Positions 45,501 to 54,876 of a DNA stretch of 64,000 nucleotides are shown piece by piece. Where the stretch lies: NCBI RefSeq assembly GCF_900115585.1, contig NZ_FOWZ01000001.1:701181-765180 (forward strand), written 5' to 3'. The position numbers were made by a program, and so were the translations under genes. The DNA comes from Qipengyuania nanhaisediminis (GTDB lineage Bacteria; Pseudomonadota; Alphaproteobacteria; Sphingomonadales; Sphingomonadaceae). The notes beneath the pieces were generated by a model. It had not been told where the DNA came from. It did no database searches and saw only the letters and a list, made by a program, of their open reading frames with translations. Every line of letters begins with the position of its first letter. Within the stretch, counting starts at the first letter, position 1.

Positions 45501-46907
45501 TCAACGAGCGAAGGTGGTGAGCCCCAATTCGTCCCTGCGATGCCAGCGCCAGCCTAAAAGCACGGCCGCAAATACGAGGCCGGTCGCAAGGCCGATCCAC
45601 ACGCCTGTGCCTTCGAGCGGCGTGTAGAATCCAAGGACAAGCGCAGTACCGATCCCGGGGACCCAATAGGAAAAGGCCGCTATCCACATCGGGACGCGGG
45701 TGTCTTGCAGACCGCGCAAAGCCCCGGCCGCGACCGCCTGCATTCCATCGAAAAGCTGGAATGCCGCGGCGATGACGATGTATTTGAGCGCAAAACCGAC
45801 CAGCACTGCATTTTTCGGGTCCCACGGATCCACGTAGATAGCGATCAGCGGCTTGGGGATCAGGATCATGGCGAGGGCCGTTATCACCATGAACCCCGTC
45901 CCGACCCAGATCGACATCCATCCGGCGCGCTTCATTCCTTCTCGATCCCGCGCCCCATAAAAATAGCCGACCCGGATGGTCGCAGCCTGGCCGATACCGA
46001 ACGGGACCTGGAAAGCGAGGGCCGCGATCTGCAGCGCCACCGTATGCGCGGCAAGCTGCGCCGCCCCGATATTGCCCATCAGGAATGCAGCTGCCCCGAA
46101 GATGCCCGCTTCCGCCGTGATCGTCAGGGCGATGGGTGCACCGATCCGGACGATCAGCAGGAACCGCGCCCAGTCGGGCGACCACCACCTGCCGAACACG
46201 CGGTAGCGATGAAGGCGCGGATCGAGGCGGATCACCAGAACGTACGCGGTGAGGGTTGTCAGCGTAGTGATGATGGTGGCCACGGCCGCGCCGCGAAGAC
46301 CAAGCTCGGGAGCGCCGAGATTGCCGAAGATGAAGGCATAGTTGGCGAGCGCGTTGACGAATATGCCACCTGCCGTGATTGCGGTGGCCAGGATCGGTCG
46401 GTCGAGCGTCGATACGAAACTGCGCAACACGTTATTAAACAGCATCGGGATGAGGGAGAGCACGAGTATCGCGTTATATTCGATCGCGAGTGCGATGATT
46501 TGCGACTCTTGACCGGTGACGCGCATCAGCGGGCCGAGCGATAGGCACAATCCCATCCCCAGTGTCCCGGCGATTGCCGCGAGCCACATGGCCATGCGCA
46601 CGCTGCGCCGCACCGGCCGCAGCGCAGGTGCGCGCGCCCCCAATTCGGCGGCGGCCACCGGAGCCACAGCCCCGGTCAGCCCCGACAATGCCCACATCAC
46701 CAGGCCGAACAGGGCGATCGCAAGCGCCGAAGCCGCCAATTGCGCTTCGCCAAGCCGTGCGATGAAAATGACGTCGACCGCATAGGTCAGCATCTGAAGC
46801 AGGTTTGCTGCTGCCAGGGGCCACCCCAGCTTCAAGGTCGCGCGAAATTCGCCGCTCCAGCCTTCGACGTCCGATGACGTGGGTGCAATGGAACGCGCGT
46901 CCTGCAT
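45501..46907 (-). CDS. MATE family multidrug/metabolite exporter
   Basis: The 468-residue protein has about twelve hydrophobic helices in two similar halves, typical of MATE antiporters, beginning LGWPLAAANLLQMLTYAVDVIFIARLG (seen from about residue 28) and containing VPFGIGQAATIRVGYFYGAR, the mirrored half-signature. It exports cationic compounds in exchange for Na+ or H+. The open frame runs to 47030, but the ATG at 46907 gives a sensible cytosolic N-terminus. It is divergent from the PilZ-XRE gene (143-bp gap). Confidence 0.92.
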   Translation of the reverse strand: MQDARSIAPTSSDVEGWSGEFRATLKLGWPLAAANLLQMLTYAVDVIFIARLGEAQLAASALAIALFGLVMWALSGLTGAVAPVAAAELGARAPALRPVRRSVRMAMWLAAIAGTLGMGLCLSLGPLMRVTGQESQIIALAIEYNAILVLSLIPMLFNNVLRSFVSTLDRPILATAITAGGIFVNALANYAFIFGNLGAPELGLRGAAVATIITTLTTLTAYVLVIRLDPRLHRYRVFGRWWSPDWARFLLIVRIGAPIALTITAEAGIFGAAAFLMGNIGAAQLAAHTVALQIAALAFQVPFGIGQAATIRVGYFYGARDREGMKRAGWMSIWVGTGFMVITALAMILIPKPLIAIYVDPWDPKNAVLVGFALKYIVIAAAFQLFDGMQAVAAGALRGLQDTRVPMWIAAFSYWVPGIGTALVLGFYTPLEGTGVWIGLATGLVFAAVLLGWRWHRRDELGLTTFAR

Positions 46908-47050
46908 CGCTGTCTGGTAAGATAAGTGAAAGTGGGAACCAATGGCTGTGAGTGCCCGGCGATTACGCGGTGACAAACTGGCACCGCTTTGCCACACTAC
47001 GGCTTTGGGTCGATCATGGGCTGTGTCCATGGATAATGCGGGAAGTTAGG

Positions 47051-47740
47051 GTGTCGGAAGAAGTCGAGACTGCGGAAAGTGTCGCGCAAGAAGGAGACCC
47101 GCGTCGGCGGGCGCGACGTCTCGTCCTGCGGCTTCGCACCGGTGTGGGCCAGTCGGGGCGGGCATTCGACGCGGAAGTCCTCAACCTCTCCCCGAGCGGA
47201 ATGCTGGTGAAGACAGCCGCGAGCCTGTCGCTCGACGATCCGCTTGAGGTGGTCCTTCCGAAAATCGGTCCGGTGATCGCCAAGGTGGTCTGGTTCGACG
47301 ACCAGCTTTACGGCTGCAGTTTCGCAAAGCAGCTCTCCGACGAGGAAGTGGAAGCGGCGGATTTCGCATCCGGCCATTCCGACGAACTGCACGGTGTCGA
47401 CAACGAAACGCTAGGCGAGCGCATCAAGCGCCTGCGCAAGAATCGCGGACTGTCCATGCGCGCGCTCGCGGGTTTGGCTGGAGTGAGCAAACCGACCTTG
47501 TGGAAATGGGAAAGCGACCGTGTGCGTCCGCGCCATACCACGATGCAAAGGCTTGCTGTCGAACTCGGTATTTCGGAGCTTGAACTGGTCTATGGCGCAC
47601 CGGCAGTACGTTCATCCGATGATCTCGAAACCGGATCACTCGCGGACATAGTGCGCGATGCCCGCCGCCGGATAGCGGAGGCGGCAGGTGTCGATGAGAG
47701 CCGCATCGATGTCCGGATCGACTGGGGCGAAGAAGACTGA
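47051..47740 (+). CDS. PilZ domain-XRE helix-turn-helix fusion protein
   Basis: The 229-residue protein combines an N-terminal PilZ domain (about 16-105) and a C-terminal XRE-type helix-turn-helix (about 119-180). Both c-di-GMP-binding motifs are intact: R18xxxR22 in PRRRARRLVLRLRT and N45xSxxG50 in LNLSPSGMLV. The HTH reads LGERIKRLRKNRGLSMRALAGLAGVSKPTLWKWE, followed by RHTTMQRLAVELGISELEL. This build predicts a transcription factor gated by the second messenger. The start is likely GTG at 47051 after GGAAG; longer frames to 47036 or 46952 are open. It lies next to the Tad pilus cluster, a natural target. Confidence 0.85.
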   Translation: MSEEVETAESVAQEGDPRRRARRLVLRLRTGVGQSGRAFDAEVLNLSPSGMLVKTAASLSLDDPLEVVLPKIGPVIAKVVWFDDQLYGCSFAKQLSDEEVEAADFASGHSDELHGVDNETLGERIKRLRKNRGLSMRALAGLAGVSKPTLWKWESDRVRPRHTTMQRLAVELGISELELVYGAPAVRSSDDLETGSLADIVRDARRRIAEAAGVDESRIDVRIDWGEED

Positions 47741-47746
47741 CCCTTC

Positions 47747-48403
47747 TTAAGGCCGGGCTTCGTCCGGTGCGTTGTTGAGAACGAGCCGGTCCCGGATTGC
47801 GTCATAAGCGAGATCCACGCCGGAGCCCCGCACAGCCTCCAAGGTCAGGCGCTTTTGCTCGGGCAACGAAAAGGCTTGCTGGTCGAGGCCGAGTTTAGTC
47901 AGAGCGTCAGCCAGAGCTTCGCGATCGATTTCGATGCGCGTCCCGCCCATCAGGAAAATCGGCAGGCTCGTCTCGCCGCTTCCTTCCCGGACGAGGTTCT
48001 TCTGCACCTGCACGCCGTCAGGCCCACCGTCGAATGCCGGTTCGAGCCGGTACGAAAGTTTCATCAGCTCGTTGGATGGGGTGTCATCCACCAATTCGAC
48101 TTTCGGTGCTTCAGGGGTGGGCAATTCTTCCGGGCCACGGGTTTCAGCTGTTTGAGCCGGCTCGTCCTCAACTGTCTGCCTATTCTGCGAAAGAGGCTGG
48201 ATTTCAGGCAGACGCGTCTTGGTCTGGTTGGGCTGAAGGGCAACTCGGAATATCCCCGCCTTCTCTTTGGACGCGGTTTGCCATGAAGGAGCAGCAAAAA
48301 TGGCAAACCCGGCGAGGACCAGGACTATTGCGACACCGAGGAAGGTGGCTTTTTGCCTTGCCCCCCTCGGTCGCGCATTTGCCAGAGCCGCCTCCATGCT
48401 CAT
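47747..48403 (-). CDS. Hypothetical membrane-anchored protein at the end of the Tad cluster
   Basis: The 218-residue protein has a short basic N-terminus, one transmembrane helix at about 21-39 (FLGVAIVLVLAGFAIFAAP) and a periplasmic region of Pro/Glu-rich linker (about 60-110) and a more ordered C-terminal part (LFLMGGTRIEIDREALADALTKLG-like, read as IFLMGGTRIEIDREALADAL). Its ATG overlaps the cpaA stop by 4 bp, so it belongs to the Tad transcription unit. I do not recognise the family. Its topology would suit a periplasmic adaptor for the pilus machine. Confidence 0.72.
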   Translation of the reverse strand: MSMEAALANARPRGARQKATFLGVAIVLVLAGFAIFAAPSWQTASKEKAGIFRVALQPNQTKTRLPEIQPLSQNRQTVEDEPAQTAETRGPEELPTPEAPKVELVDDTPSNELMKLSYRLEPAFDGGPDGVQVQKNLVREGSGETSLPIFLMGGTRIEIDREALADALTKLGLDQQAFSLPEQKRLTLEAVRGSGVDLAYDAIRDRLVLNNAPDEARP

Positions 48404-48864
48404 CCAAGCGTGGTTAAAGCGGCGTATCCGACGGAACCTACTGCGATGGCGACACCGTAGGGCAGCTTTGCGAAATCATCTTTGCGGCGCTTCATGCCTT
48501 TGATGAAACGCTTCAAGGTAAACCAGAACAGGGCGAGGACGCCGCCCGCCAGGACGATACAGAGCGCCAGGGCAGGAGCATCCATGATCGGGAAGAATGC
48601 GGCCGAGCCGGCATAGAATTTACCGTCTCCCGCGCCGAAGATGTTCCAGACGAACATGAAATATCCGATCGCGAAGGCGACGACGACATGAAGGGCGTGC
48701 CAGCCCAGTGCGGCCCAGCCTCCTATCGCCAATGCAAACCCCAGCCCGGCCAATACCAGGACAAGCGAAAGGATATTCGGGAGTTTGCGAGTGACGATGT
48801 CGGTGATCGCACCGACAGAGGAAAGCGCGGCGAGAACGCCGAACGAGATAGTCGCGAGGGCCAT
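48400..48864 (-). CDS. cpaA: Tad prepilin peptidase CpaA
   Basis: The 154-residue A24-family aspartic peptidase cleaves the Flp prepilin and minor pseudopilins. The two catalytic aspartates are visible: D22 in GAITDIVTRKLPN and D80 in the FGAGDGKFY (GxGD) motif. About four or five hydrophobic helices surround them. It lacks the N-methylation domain of long type IV peptidases, as usual for CpaA/TadV. It is encoded 9 bp after the TPR lipoprotein. Confidence 0.94.
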   Translation of the reverse strand: MALATISFGVLAALSSVGAITDIVTRKLPNILSLVLVLAGLGFALAIGGWAALGWHALHVVVAFAIGYFMFVWNIFGAGDGKFYAGSAAFFPIMDAPALALCIVLAGGVLALFWFTLKRFIKGMKRRKDDFAKLPYGVAIAVGSVGYAALTTLG

Positions 48865-48873
48865 CGTCCGTCG

Positions 48874-49704
48874 TTAGTCCTTACGCTCGTCGGTTTTGGG
48901 ACCCCTGAGGCTTACACGCATGGGATACCCGTCTGCGACGGTCCTTTCATTGGGGCGATCGGCCCCGATGCGAACGCGCATCGGATAGTTGCCCGACGAC
49001 TGGATGCGTACTTCGGTCGGGCGTGCGGAAGCGCGCGGACGGACCGGCTCGCCGCTGACGCGAACACGGACCGACCGGCTCGATGCGGCAGGAGTTTCGC
49101 CTGCCTTGGCGGTGCGGACCCTTACACGGGCCTTGCCTGGCTCTGCGCCGTCGAGGGCGATACGAGCGGTCGCCGTGCCGCGTTCGAGAGTGATCTTGCG
49201 CTGCTCACCACCACTCTGGACAAGGCGTTCCTCGTTGATTGGCTGTGCGGCAATCGAGGCCTCGGACTGCGCGAATTCCGCATAGGCCTTGCGGGCCTCT
49301 TCGCGTTGAGCGTGGAGCGTTCGCATATCCTGAGCGAGATCGCTGGCATAAAAACGCTCTAGATTGGCTGCAAATTTTGCATCCTGGGGTGCGAGCGTCA
49401 CTGCTGCGCGGAAATATCTTTCTGCCAGGTCGCCTCGGCCAATGCGCGCATAGGCCACGCCGAGCGCGTTGGCCGCATCAGGCGCGGTCTGGCGATTCAG
49501 CGCTGCACGCTGAAGGGCGGGGATTGCGTTGCCGTACTGCCCTTCGGCAAGAAGCCGACGACCTTCTTCAAGGTCGGCCTGACCGAACAGTGGCTGGGTG
49601 GACCGGGTGTGATCGCCGAAGTTGAAGGCGTTGATGAAGCTCTGGCAGCCCGACAGCGGCATGACGACCGCAAGTGCGGCCAGTGTTGCAGGAACTTTCT
49701 TCAT
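48874..49704 (-). CDS. tadD: TadD-type TPR lipoprotein with repetitive beta-rich tail
   Basis: The 276-residue protein has a lipobox LSGC (cysteine C20) and two to three tetratricopeptide repeats at about residues 45-125 (GRRLLAEGQYGNAIPALQRAAL, AANALGVAYARIGRGDLAERYFRAAV), matching the TadD outer-membrane assembly factor. The second half is unusual: Arg/Val-rich beta-like units recur (ARVRVRT, SVRVRVS, EVRIQSSGNYPMRVRIG, GYPMRVSLRG). This tail may bind secretin, peptidoglycan or the outer membrane. It lies 1 bp after tadC. Confidence 0.85.
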   Translation of the reverse strand: MKKVPATLAALAVVMPLSGCQSFINAFNFGDHTRSTQPLFGQADLEEGRRLLAEGQYGNAIPALQRAALNRQTAPDAANALGVAYARIGRGDLAERYFRAAVTLAPQDAKFAANLERFYASDLAQDMRTLHAQREEARKAYAEFAQSEASIAAQPINEERLVQSGGEQRKITLERGTATARIALDGAEPGKARVRVRTAKAGETPAASSRSVRVRVSGEPVRPRASARPTEVRIQSSGNYPMRVRIGADRPNERTVADGYPMRVSLRGPKTDERKD

Positions 49705-49705
49705 C

Positions 49706-50680
49706 TTATCCTCCTCCAGACATAGCGGGACCGATGTCGCGCACGAACATGATGACTGCCGGCAGGACCAGCACGCCGATCATTGTCGGCAACATGCAAG
49801 CGACAAGCGGAATGGAAATCAGAACAGGGATGCGGTGGGCCTTTTCCTCGGCCCGCATCCTGCGCGCCTCACGCATCTCGTTGGCATAGACGCGCAAGGT
49901 GTTGGCGATGCTCGTGCCCAGCTTGTCCGACTGGATCAGCAGCGTGGCGAACGAGCGAATTTCATCGACACCCGAGGAATCCGCCAGCTGGCGTAGCGCG
50001 GTCTCGCGCGATGCACCGGCACGGGTCATCAGAACGGTCTCGATCATCAGGTGCGCGATGAGAGGGTGAGACCTCGTCATTTCGCGGCCCACTCGGTCAA
50101 GCGCGGATTCAAGGCCAAGCCCTGCCTCGACGCAGACCAGCACGAGGTCGAGCGCATCGGGAAATCCGTTGATGATTTCGGATTTCCGGCGGTCCGCCTT
50201 GGCGCGAATGAAAAGGTTGGGGATGTAGAGGCCGAGAGCAGCCAGGATCGAGCAATAGAGGTAGATGTTCAGAAGCCCGGGCGGCTCCGAGCTAAAAGAA
50301 ATCAGCAGCAGGAAAAGGCCCGGGAAAAGAAACACCATTCCGATCCGCGCCATTGTGTAGACGCGCGGTGCGCTGGGGCTGGAATAGCCCGCCATCTTGA
50401 GCTGCTTTTCAAGCTTGTGGTTCTTCGGATCGGTTAGGCTCAGGCCCGTGCGCTCGATGCTGTCCGCAATCTTTGCCCAACGGCTGTCGGAATCCGAGCG
50501 GACGAGATTTGCTTTTTCGTTCGACGCGGCATTGGAATCCAGTCGTGCGATTTGCTGGCTGGCCCGGCGACGTGCCTCGACACCATTCACGACGATTAGG
50601 ATCACTCCCGTCACCAACGCGAAGATCAGCGCGAGGACGAGGAGGCGGACGACAAGGCTTGTGGCTGCGAGTTCGAGCAT
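49706..50680 (-). CDS. tadC: Tad inner-membrane platform protein TadC
   Basis: The 324-residue protein is a type II secretion system F-domain protein: a first helix near residues 8-28, a cytosolic part, helices near 100-140, then the F domain (FPDALDLVLVCVEAGLGLESALDRVG, MTRAGASRETALRQLADSSGVDEIRSFATLLIQSDKLGTSIANTLR in part) and a final helix. It forms the pilus assembly platform with TadB, on which the CpaF ATPase acts. One-base gaps separate it from tadB and tadD. Confidence 0.94.
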   Translation of the reverse strand: MLELAATSLVVRLLVLALIFALVTGVILIVVNGVEARRRASQQIARLDSNAASNEKANLVRSDSDSRWAKIADSIERTGLSLTDPKNHKLEKQLKMAGYSSPSAPRVYTMARIGMVFLFPGLFLLLISFSSEPPGLLNIYLYCSILAALGLYIPNLFIRAKADRRKSEIINGFPDALDLVLVCVEAGLGLESALDRVGREMTRSHPLIAHLMIETVLMTRAGASRETALRQLADSSGVDEIRSFATLLIQSDKLGTSIANTLRVYANEMREARRMRAEEKAHRIPVLISIPLVACMLPTMIGVLVLPAVIMFVRDIGPAMSGGG

Positions 50681-50681
50681 A

Positions 50682-51683
50682 TCAGACCTTCAGATCGACG
50701 AGTTTGCGAATGGCGAAGACACCGACGAAATAGAGCAGGATCAGGAAGATCGAGCCAAAGATGAAAATCGGGTCTTCCGCGACATCGAGATAGAATTCGG
50801 GCGCCCCGAGGAAGGTCGTCACGAATGCGAAGATCGGCAGGATACTGAGCATCCAGCCGGTCATTCGCCCTTCCGAACTCAAAGCGCGAACCTTCATGTA
50901 CATGGCTGCACGATCGCGGATCACGCCGGCCAAGTTCTCGAGAATTTCCGCAAGGTTGCCGCCCGTTTCGCTCTGGACCGAGAGCGAGACGACAAACATG
51001 CGCATATCTTCCAGTTTCCAGCGGTCGGCCATTGAATCAAGGGCGGTGGTCAGATCCGCACCATAAGTGATCTCGTCGCTCACAAGGCCGAATTCCGAAC
51101 CGATCGGGTCTTCCATCTCCTGGGTCAAAAGCTCGATTGCAGAGGCGACAGGGTGCCCTGAACGAAGGGCCCTCACGAAAATGTCGAGCGCGACCGGGAA
51201 CTGCTTTTCCATGGTCTTGCGACGGCTATTCGCGACCTGCTTGAGGATGAAATACGGAATGCCTGCCCCTGCTGCGATCGCAAAAAGAAGGCACAGCTGG
51301 ACAGCGCCAAAGCCGATTTCCGCTCCGGCACCTACAGCGATTCCCAACGCGATGATGAAGAGAAGGCCAATGCCGACTGCCATCGCGATCAGAACCTGCG
51401 AAATGCTCCAGGTAATGCCGGACGTGTAGATCATATGCTCGAAGCCGATCGCCATGCGTCGCAACAGCGGAGGCAGCGCCTCGTGTTCGCGAGGCCGGTT
51501 CTTCAGCAGTTCTCCATACAGGTCCTCGCGTGTCGTCCCTTTCTGGATCAGCGACATACGCCGGTTGGTGGCGACAGTATGTGCCCTGCGGGCCGCGACC
51601 GCTCGGCCGACAGTCTGGAACAGAAGGAAGGCTGCGGCGAAAATCGCCAGCAGGAAGACGATGCGGATGATCTCGGTCGTCAT
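50682..51683 (-). CDS. tadB: Tad inner-membrane platform protein TadB
   Basis: The 333-residue protein, a T2SF-family relative of TadC, has an N-terminal helix (about 6-24), a helix pair at about 95-145 and the F domain ([29 protein letters not shown], with [24 protein letters not shown]) before two terminal helices. It partners TadC. Its start shares a base with the cpaF stop (TGATG). Confidence 0.94.
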   Translation of the reverse strand: MTTEIIRIVFLLAIFAAAFLLFQTVGRAVAARRAHTVATNRRMSLIQKGTTREDLYGELLKNRPREHEALPPLLRRMAIGFEHMIYTSGITWSISQVLIAMAVGIGLLFIIALGIAVGAGAEIGFGAVQLCLLFAIAAGAGIPYFILKQVANSRRKTMEKQFPVALDIFVRALRSGHPVASAIELLTQEMEDPIGSEFGLVSDEITYGADLTTALDSMADRWKLEDMRMFVVSLSVQSETGGNLAEILENLAGVIRDRAAMYMKVRALSSEGRMTGWMLSILPIFAFVTTFLGAPEFYLDVAEDPIFIFGSIFLILLYFVGVFAIRKLVDLKV

Positions 51684-53077
51684 CAGCCCAGCTGCATGTC
51701 CGGACGGAACAGTTCGGGCGAAAGATGCATGCCGTGGGATTCAGCCTCGTCGAGGAACTTGGGCCGGATGCCGGTGGCCTCGAAATGGCCGAGGACCGAG
51801 CCGTCATCTGCGCGTCCGGTCATGCGGAAGCGGAAGATTTCCTGCATGGTGATCGTTTCCCCTTCCATGCCGGTAATTTCGGACAAGCTCTTGATCTTGC
51901 GGCGACCATCGGAAAGCCGTCCGACCTGGACGACGACGTTGATGGCCGAGGCAATCTGGGCGCGGGAGCTCTTCGACGTGATGTCAATACCGCTCATGCC
52001 GATCATCTGCTCGACACGGCTCAGCGCGTCGCGCGGGGTGTTGGCGTGGACTGTGGTCATCGAGCCGTCGTGGCCAGTGTTCATGGCCTGCAACATGTCG
52101 AAGGCTTCGCCGGCGCGGACCTCGCCGACGATAATGCGGTCGGGGCGCATACGAAGCGCGTTCTTGACGAGATCGCGCTGGGTGACCTCGCCTTTTCCTT
52201 CGATGTTCGCCGGACGTGTCTCCAGGCGGGCAACGTGCGCCTGCTGCAGCTGGAGTTCGGCGGAGTCCTCGATGGTGACGATGCGTTCCGCCTCGTCGAT
52301 GTAGGACGACATGGCATTGAGCAGCGTCGTCTTACCCGAACCGGTACCACCGGAGATAAGCACGTTGCGCCGCGATTTGACAATCGCTTCGAACACCGGA
52401 GCCATTTGTTCGGGAACGCTGCCCAAATCGATCATCTTGGCGATGCTGATCGGGCTCTTGGCGAACTTACGGATGGAGACCAGCGAACCGTCGAGCGCAA
52501 GCGGTGCGACGATGGCGTTCACACGCGAGCCGTCGGCGAGGCGGGCGTCAACGAAAGGCGAGCTTTCATCCACCCGGCGACCGACCGCGCTGACGATCTT
52601 CTGGATCACGCGCATCAGGTGCTTTTCGTCCTGAAACCTTGTCGGCACCGGCTGGAGCATCCCGCGCTTTTCCACGAAGACCGTTTCAGGGCCATTGACC
52701 AGGATGTCGGTAATCGTTTCGTCGGCAAGAAGCGGCTCGAGCGGGCCGAGACCCATCAGCTCGTCGACCAGTTCCTGCACCAGCTTTTCGCGCTCTTCGC
52801 GGTTGAGCGGTTCGTCGAAGTCGGCCAGCAATTCTGGTAGGATGCTGGAAATCTGTGCCTTGATCTGCTCGGTAGGCGTCTGGTCGAGCATGGCCAGGTT
52901 CAGGCGATCGAGCAGGCTGTGATGGATCGACAGCTTCAGCCTGAGCATCTTTTCGGTATGCTCGTCCTTCTTGCCGAAAAGGATCCGTTCCTCATCCTCG
53001 GCAGAAATCAGGTCGGCGTCATTCTGCTGGGTGACCGGCGCCTCGTGCGACGTCTCGTCGAGTTTGGTCTTCCACAT
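51683..53077 (-). CDS. cpaF: Tad secretion ATPase CpaF (TadA)
   Basis: CpaF hydrolyses ATP to extend and retract the Flp pilus. The 464-residue protein has an N-terminal helical domain (to about 130), the conserved [18 protein letters not shown], Walker [16 protein letters not shown], Asp box [11 protein letters not shown], Walker B/His box region [43 protein letters not shown] (in pieces), all typical of CpaF. The frame is open to 53170, but the ATG at 53077 just after the cpaE stop is favoured. Confidence 0.96.
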   Translation of the reverse strand: MWKTKLDETSHEAPVTQQNDADLISAEDEERILFGKKDEHTEKMLRLKLSIHHSLLDRLNLAMLDQTPTEQIKAQISSILPELLADFDEPLNREEREKLVQELVDELMGLGPLEPLLADETITDILVNGPETVFVEKRGMLQPVPTRFQDEKHLMRVIQKIVSAVGRRVDESSPFVDARLADGSRVNAIVAPLALDGSLVSIRKFAKSPISIAKMIDLGSVPEQMAPVFEAIVKSRRNVLISGGTGSGKTTLLNAMSSYIDEAERIVTIEDSAELQLQQAHVARLETRPANIEGKGEVTQRDLVKNALRMRPDRIIVGEVRAGEAFDMLQAMNTGHDGSMTTVHANTPRDALSRVEQMIGMSGIDITSKSSRAQIASAINVVVQVGRLSDGRRKIKSLSEITGMEGETITMQEIFRFRMTGRADDGSVLGHFEATGIRPKFLDEAESHGMHLSPELFRPDMQLG

Positions 53078-53078
53078 C

Positions 53079-54260
53079 TCAGTATTCCTTCCCGATCTTC
53101 GCACTGATCGAAGTGGCCAGGTCGGCGATCTGGCGAGATAGGCGCGCACGCTTCTGTAGCGTCGAGACACCCACGCCCTGCAGCTGTGCCTCTTCGACCA
53201 ACTGCGTATCTTCCTCTAACGTCTGCGCAACGTCATATCCGAGCAGGTCCTCCATTTGGGACACATCGGAACGCTTAAATAAACCGCCCGAAATCCGGTT
53301 GAGCACAACCGAGATGTTCTGGCGTTCGCGGCCGAGCATCTGGAGCAGCGACAGCTTGCGTTTCACGTGACGCAGCGCAGCGATACGGCCCACGCCGACC
53401 AGTACGACTTCATCCGCCGACAGCAGGATGGGCATCGCCCAGTTCGGCAAGGTCGCGGGCATGTCCAGCACCACAGCGCTGTAACGTTTGCGCGTTTCGC
53501 GGATCATCCTTGCGATCGCATCGGCCGATGCACTTTCGATCGGGTCGATATCGTCGGGAGCGGCAAAAAGATCGAGATCGTCACCGCAGTCCACGGCTAC
53601 CGACCGCATGAGGTCGTCGTCGATCTTGTCGATAGCGTCGAACAGGTGACTGATCGTCATCCGCGGGCGCTTGTCGAGATAAGCTCCGGCATCGCCGCTC
53701 TGCAAGGACAGGTCGATGAGAGCGGTGCGCGCGCCTTCGCCGAAACGCGAACTCAGCATCGTGGCCAGTTGGGTCGCCACGGTGGTGGCCCCGACACCGC
53801 CAGCCGCGCCGAGTACCGCGACAACCGGTGCAAGCTTGGTCGGAACCGCAGGCGTAGACGGCTTGGCATCGCGCGAAACGTCTACAATGGCAGCAATCAG
53901 TTCTTCGCTGGAGAAGGGCAATTCCAGCACATCGGAAACGCCTTTACGCAGCAAGGAGCGGACCGTTCTTACCGGTGCGTCCTGCAATCCGGCAATGACG
54001 GGCAGGCTGGGACGCTTGGCCCGCAAGCGTTCGAGCCGGGCAAGCGACGCCGGATCATCGGAATCGATCTCGACCACCGCGATCGCTGCTTGGGCGACGG
54101 CCTGCTCCGGAAAATCCTCGGCCGTGCCCAGGCGGTGCAAGGTCACCGAATCTTCGAGGATGGCGACATTGCCCAGCGCCTCTTTACGCGCGAACACATG
54201 CACGCCTTCTGGAAGGGTCATCCCGTTGTCCGTTTCGTAGGTGTCAGAAAAATCGGTCAT
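53079..54260 (-). CDS. cpaE: Tad localisation ATPase-like protein CpaE (TadZ)
   Basis: CpaE places the Tad machine at the cell pole. The 393-residue protein has an N-terminal receiver-like domain lacking full phosphorylation chemistry (about 25-145, with ELPFSSEELIAAIVD) and a MinD/ParA-like domain from about 150: deviant P-loop VLGAAGGVGATTVATQLATML, in which the usual signature lysine is replaced (GGVGATT), then ALIDLSLQSGDAGAYL and VVLDMPATLPNWA. Loss of that lysine suggests weak or no ATP hydrolysis, as in several CpaE/TadZ proteins. Confidence 0.93.
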   Translation of the reverse strand: MTDFSDTYETDNGMTLPEGVHVFARKEALGNVAILEDSVTLHRLGTAEDFPEQAVAQAAIAVVEIDSDDPASLARLERLRAKRPSLPVIAGLQDAPVRTVRSLLRKGVSDVLELPFSSEELIAAIVDVSRDAKPSTPAVPTKLAPVVAVLGAAGGVGATTVATQLATMLSSRFGEGARTALIDLSLQSGDAGAYLDKRPRMTISHLFDAIDKIDDDLMRSVAVDCGDDLDLFAAPDDIDPIESASADAIARMIRETRKRYSAVVLDMPATLPNWAMPILLSADEVVLVGVGRIAALRHVKRKLSLLQMLGRERQNISVVLNRISGGLFKRSDVSQMEDLLGYDVAQTLEEDTQLVEEAQLQGVGVSTLQKRARLSRQIADLATSISAKIGKEY

Positions 54261-54267
54261 GGCGCTC

Positions 54268-54876
54268 TCAATTCGAATAGCTGCCAGCGCTGTCTTCGGC
54301 GGTCAGCGAATAAGCGAACTCAGGCAACGCGATAGTACCCGTAAACAGGCTATAAATCGGTGTGTGCTGCATATTGATGAGCTTCACCGTGACGATTGGC
54401 GCGACATCGGGGCCGTTGGGGTCTCCCGAGAAACCGAGGCCTGACCAGTCGTACTCAATCCGCACGTTGCTGGCCTGGATTTCGGATTTTATCTCCTGCA
54501 TTCGATTTACGATGCTCGTGAATGCAGAGGAGTTAGCGGTAGTTGGAAAACTGCAACTGCCTTTACATGTGCATCCACTACTGGTGCATGTCAGGCCTGG
54601 AAATGACGACTGCGGGACGATTGTGCCCTGTTCGATGCCGCCGCTCGTGGCGAAGCTGTAGCTCGCCAATCCAGACGGTACCATTTCTGTTGCGACGGCC
54701 CACCGAGCGCCGATCTGCACAGCCTTTTCGGCACGGTTTATCTGCCAAGCATAATAGCCGACATCGAAAATTCCGAGAAGAAATAGGATCAAGACCGGAA
54801 GTACGAGAGCGAATTCCGCCGCAGAGCCGCGTGTGTCCTTAATGAACGTCGAGAATTGGGATGTGAAACGCATCAT
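54268..54876 (-). CDS. tadE: TadE-like minor pseudopilin
   Basis: The 202-residue protein starts with FIKDTRGSAAEFALVLPVLILFLLGIFDVGYYAWQ, a prepilin-type signal (G|SAAEF, glutamate at +4/+5) plus a hydrophobic helix, followed by a periplasmic domain. A cysteine cluster (CTSSGCTCKGSC, about 97-108) is notable and could form disulfides. Its ATG overlaps the stop of the preceding tadE-like gene by 4 bp. Confidence 0.9.
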   Translation of the reverse strand: MMRFTSQFSTFIKDTRGSAAEFALVLPVLILFLLGIFDVGYYAWQINRAEKAVQIGARWAVATEMVPSGLASYSFATSGGIEQGTIVPQSSFPGLTCTSSGCTCKGSCSFPTTANSSAFTSIVNRMQEIKSEIQASNVRIEYDWSGLGFSGDPNGPDVAPIVTVKLINMQHTPIYSLFTGTIALPEFAYSLTAEDSAGSYSN

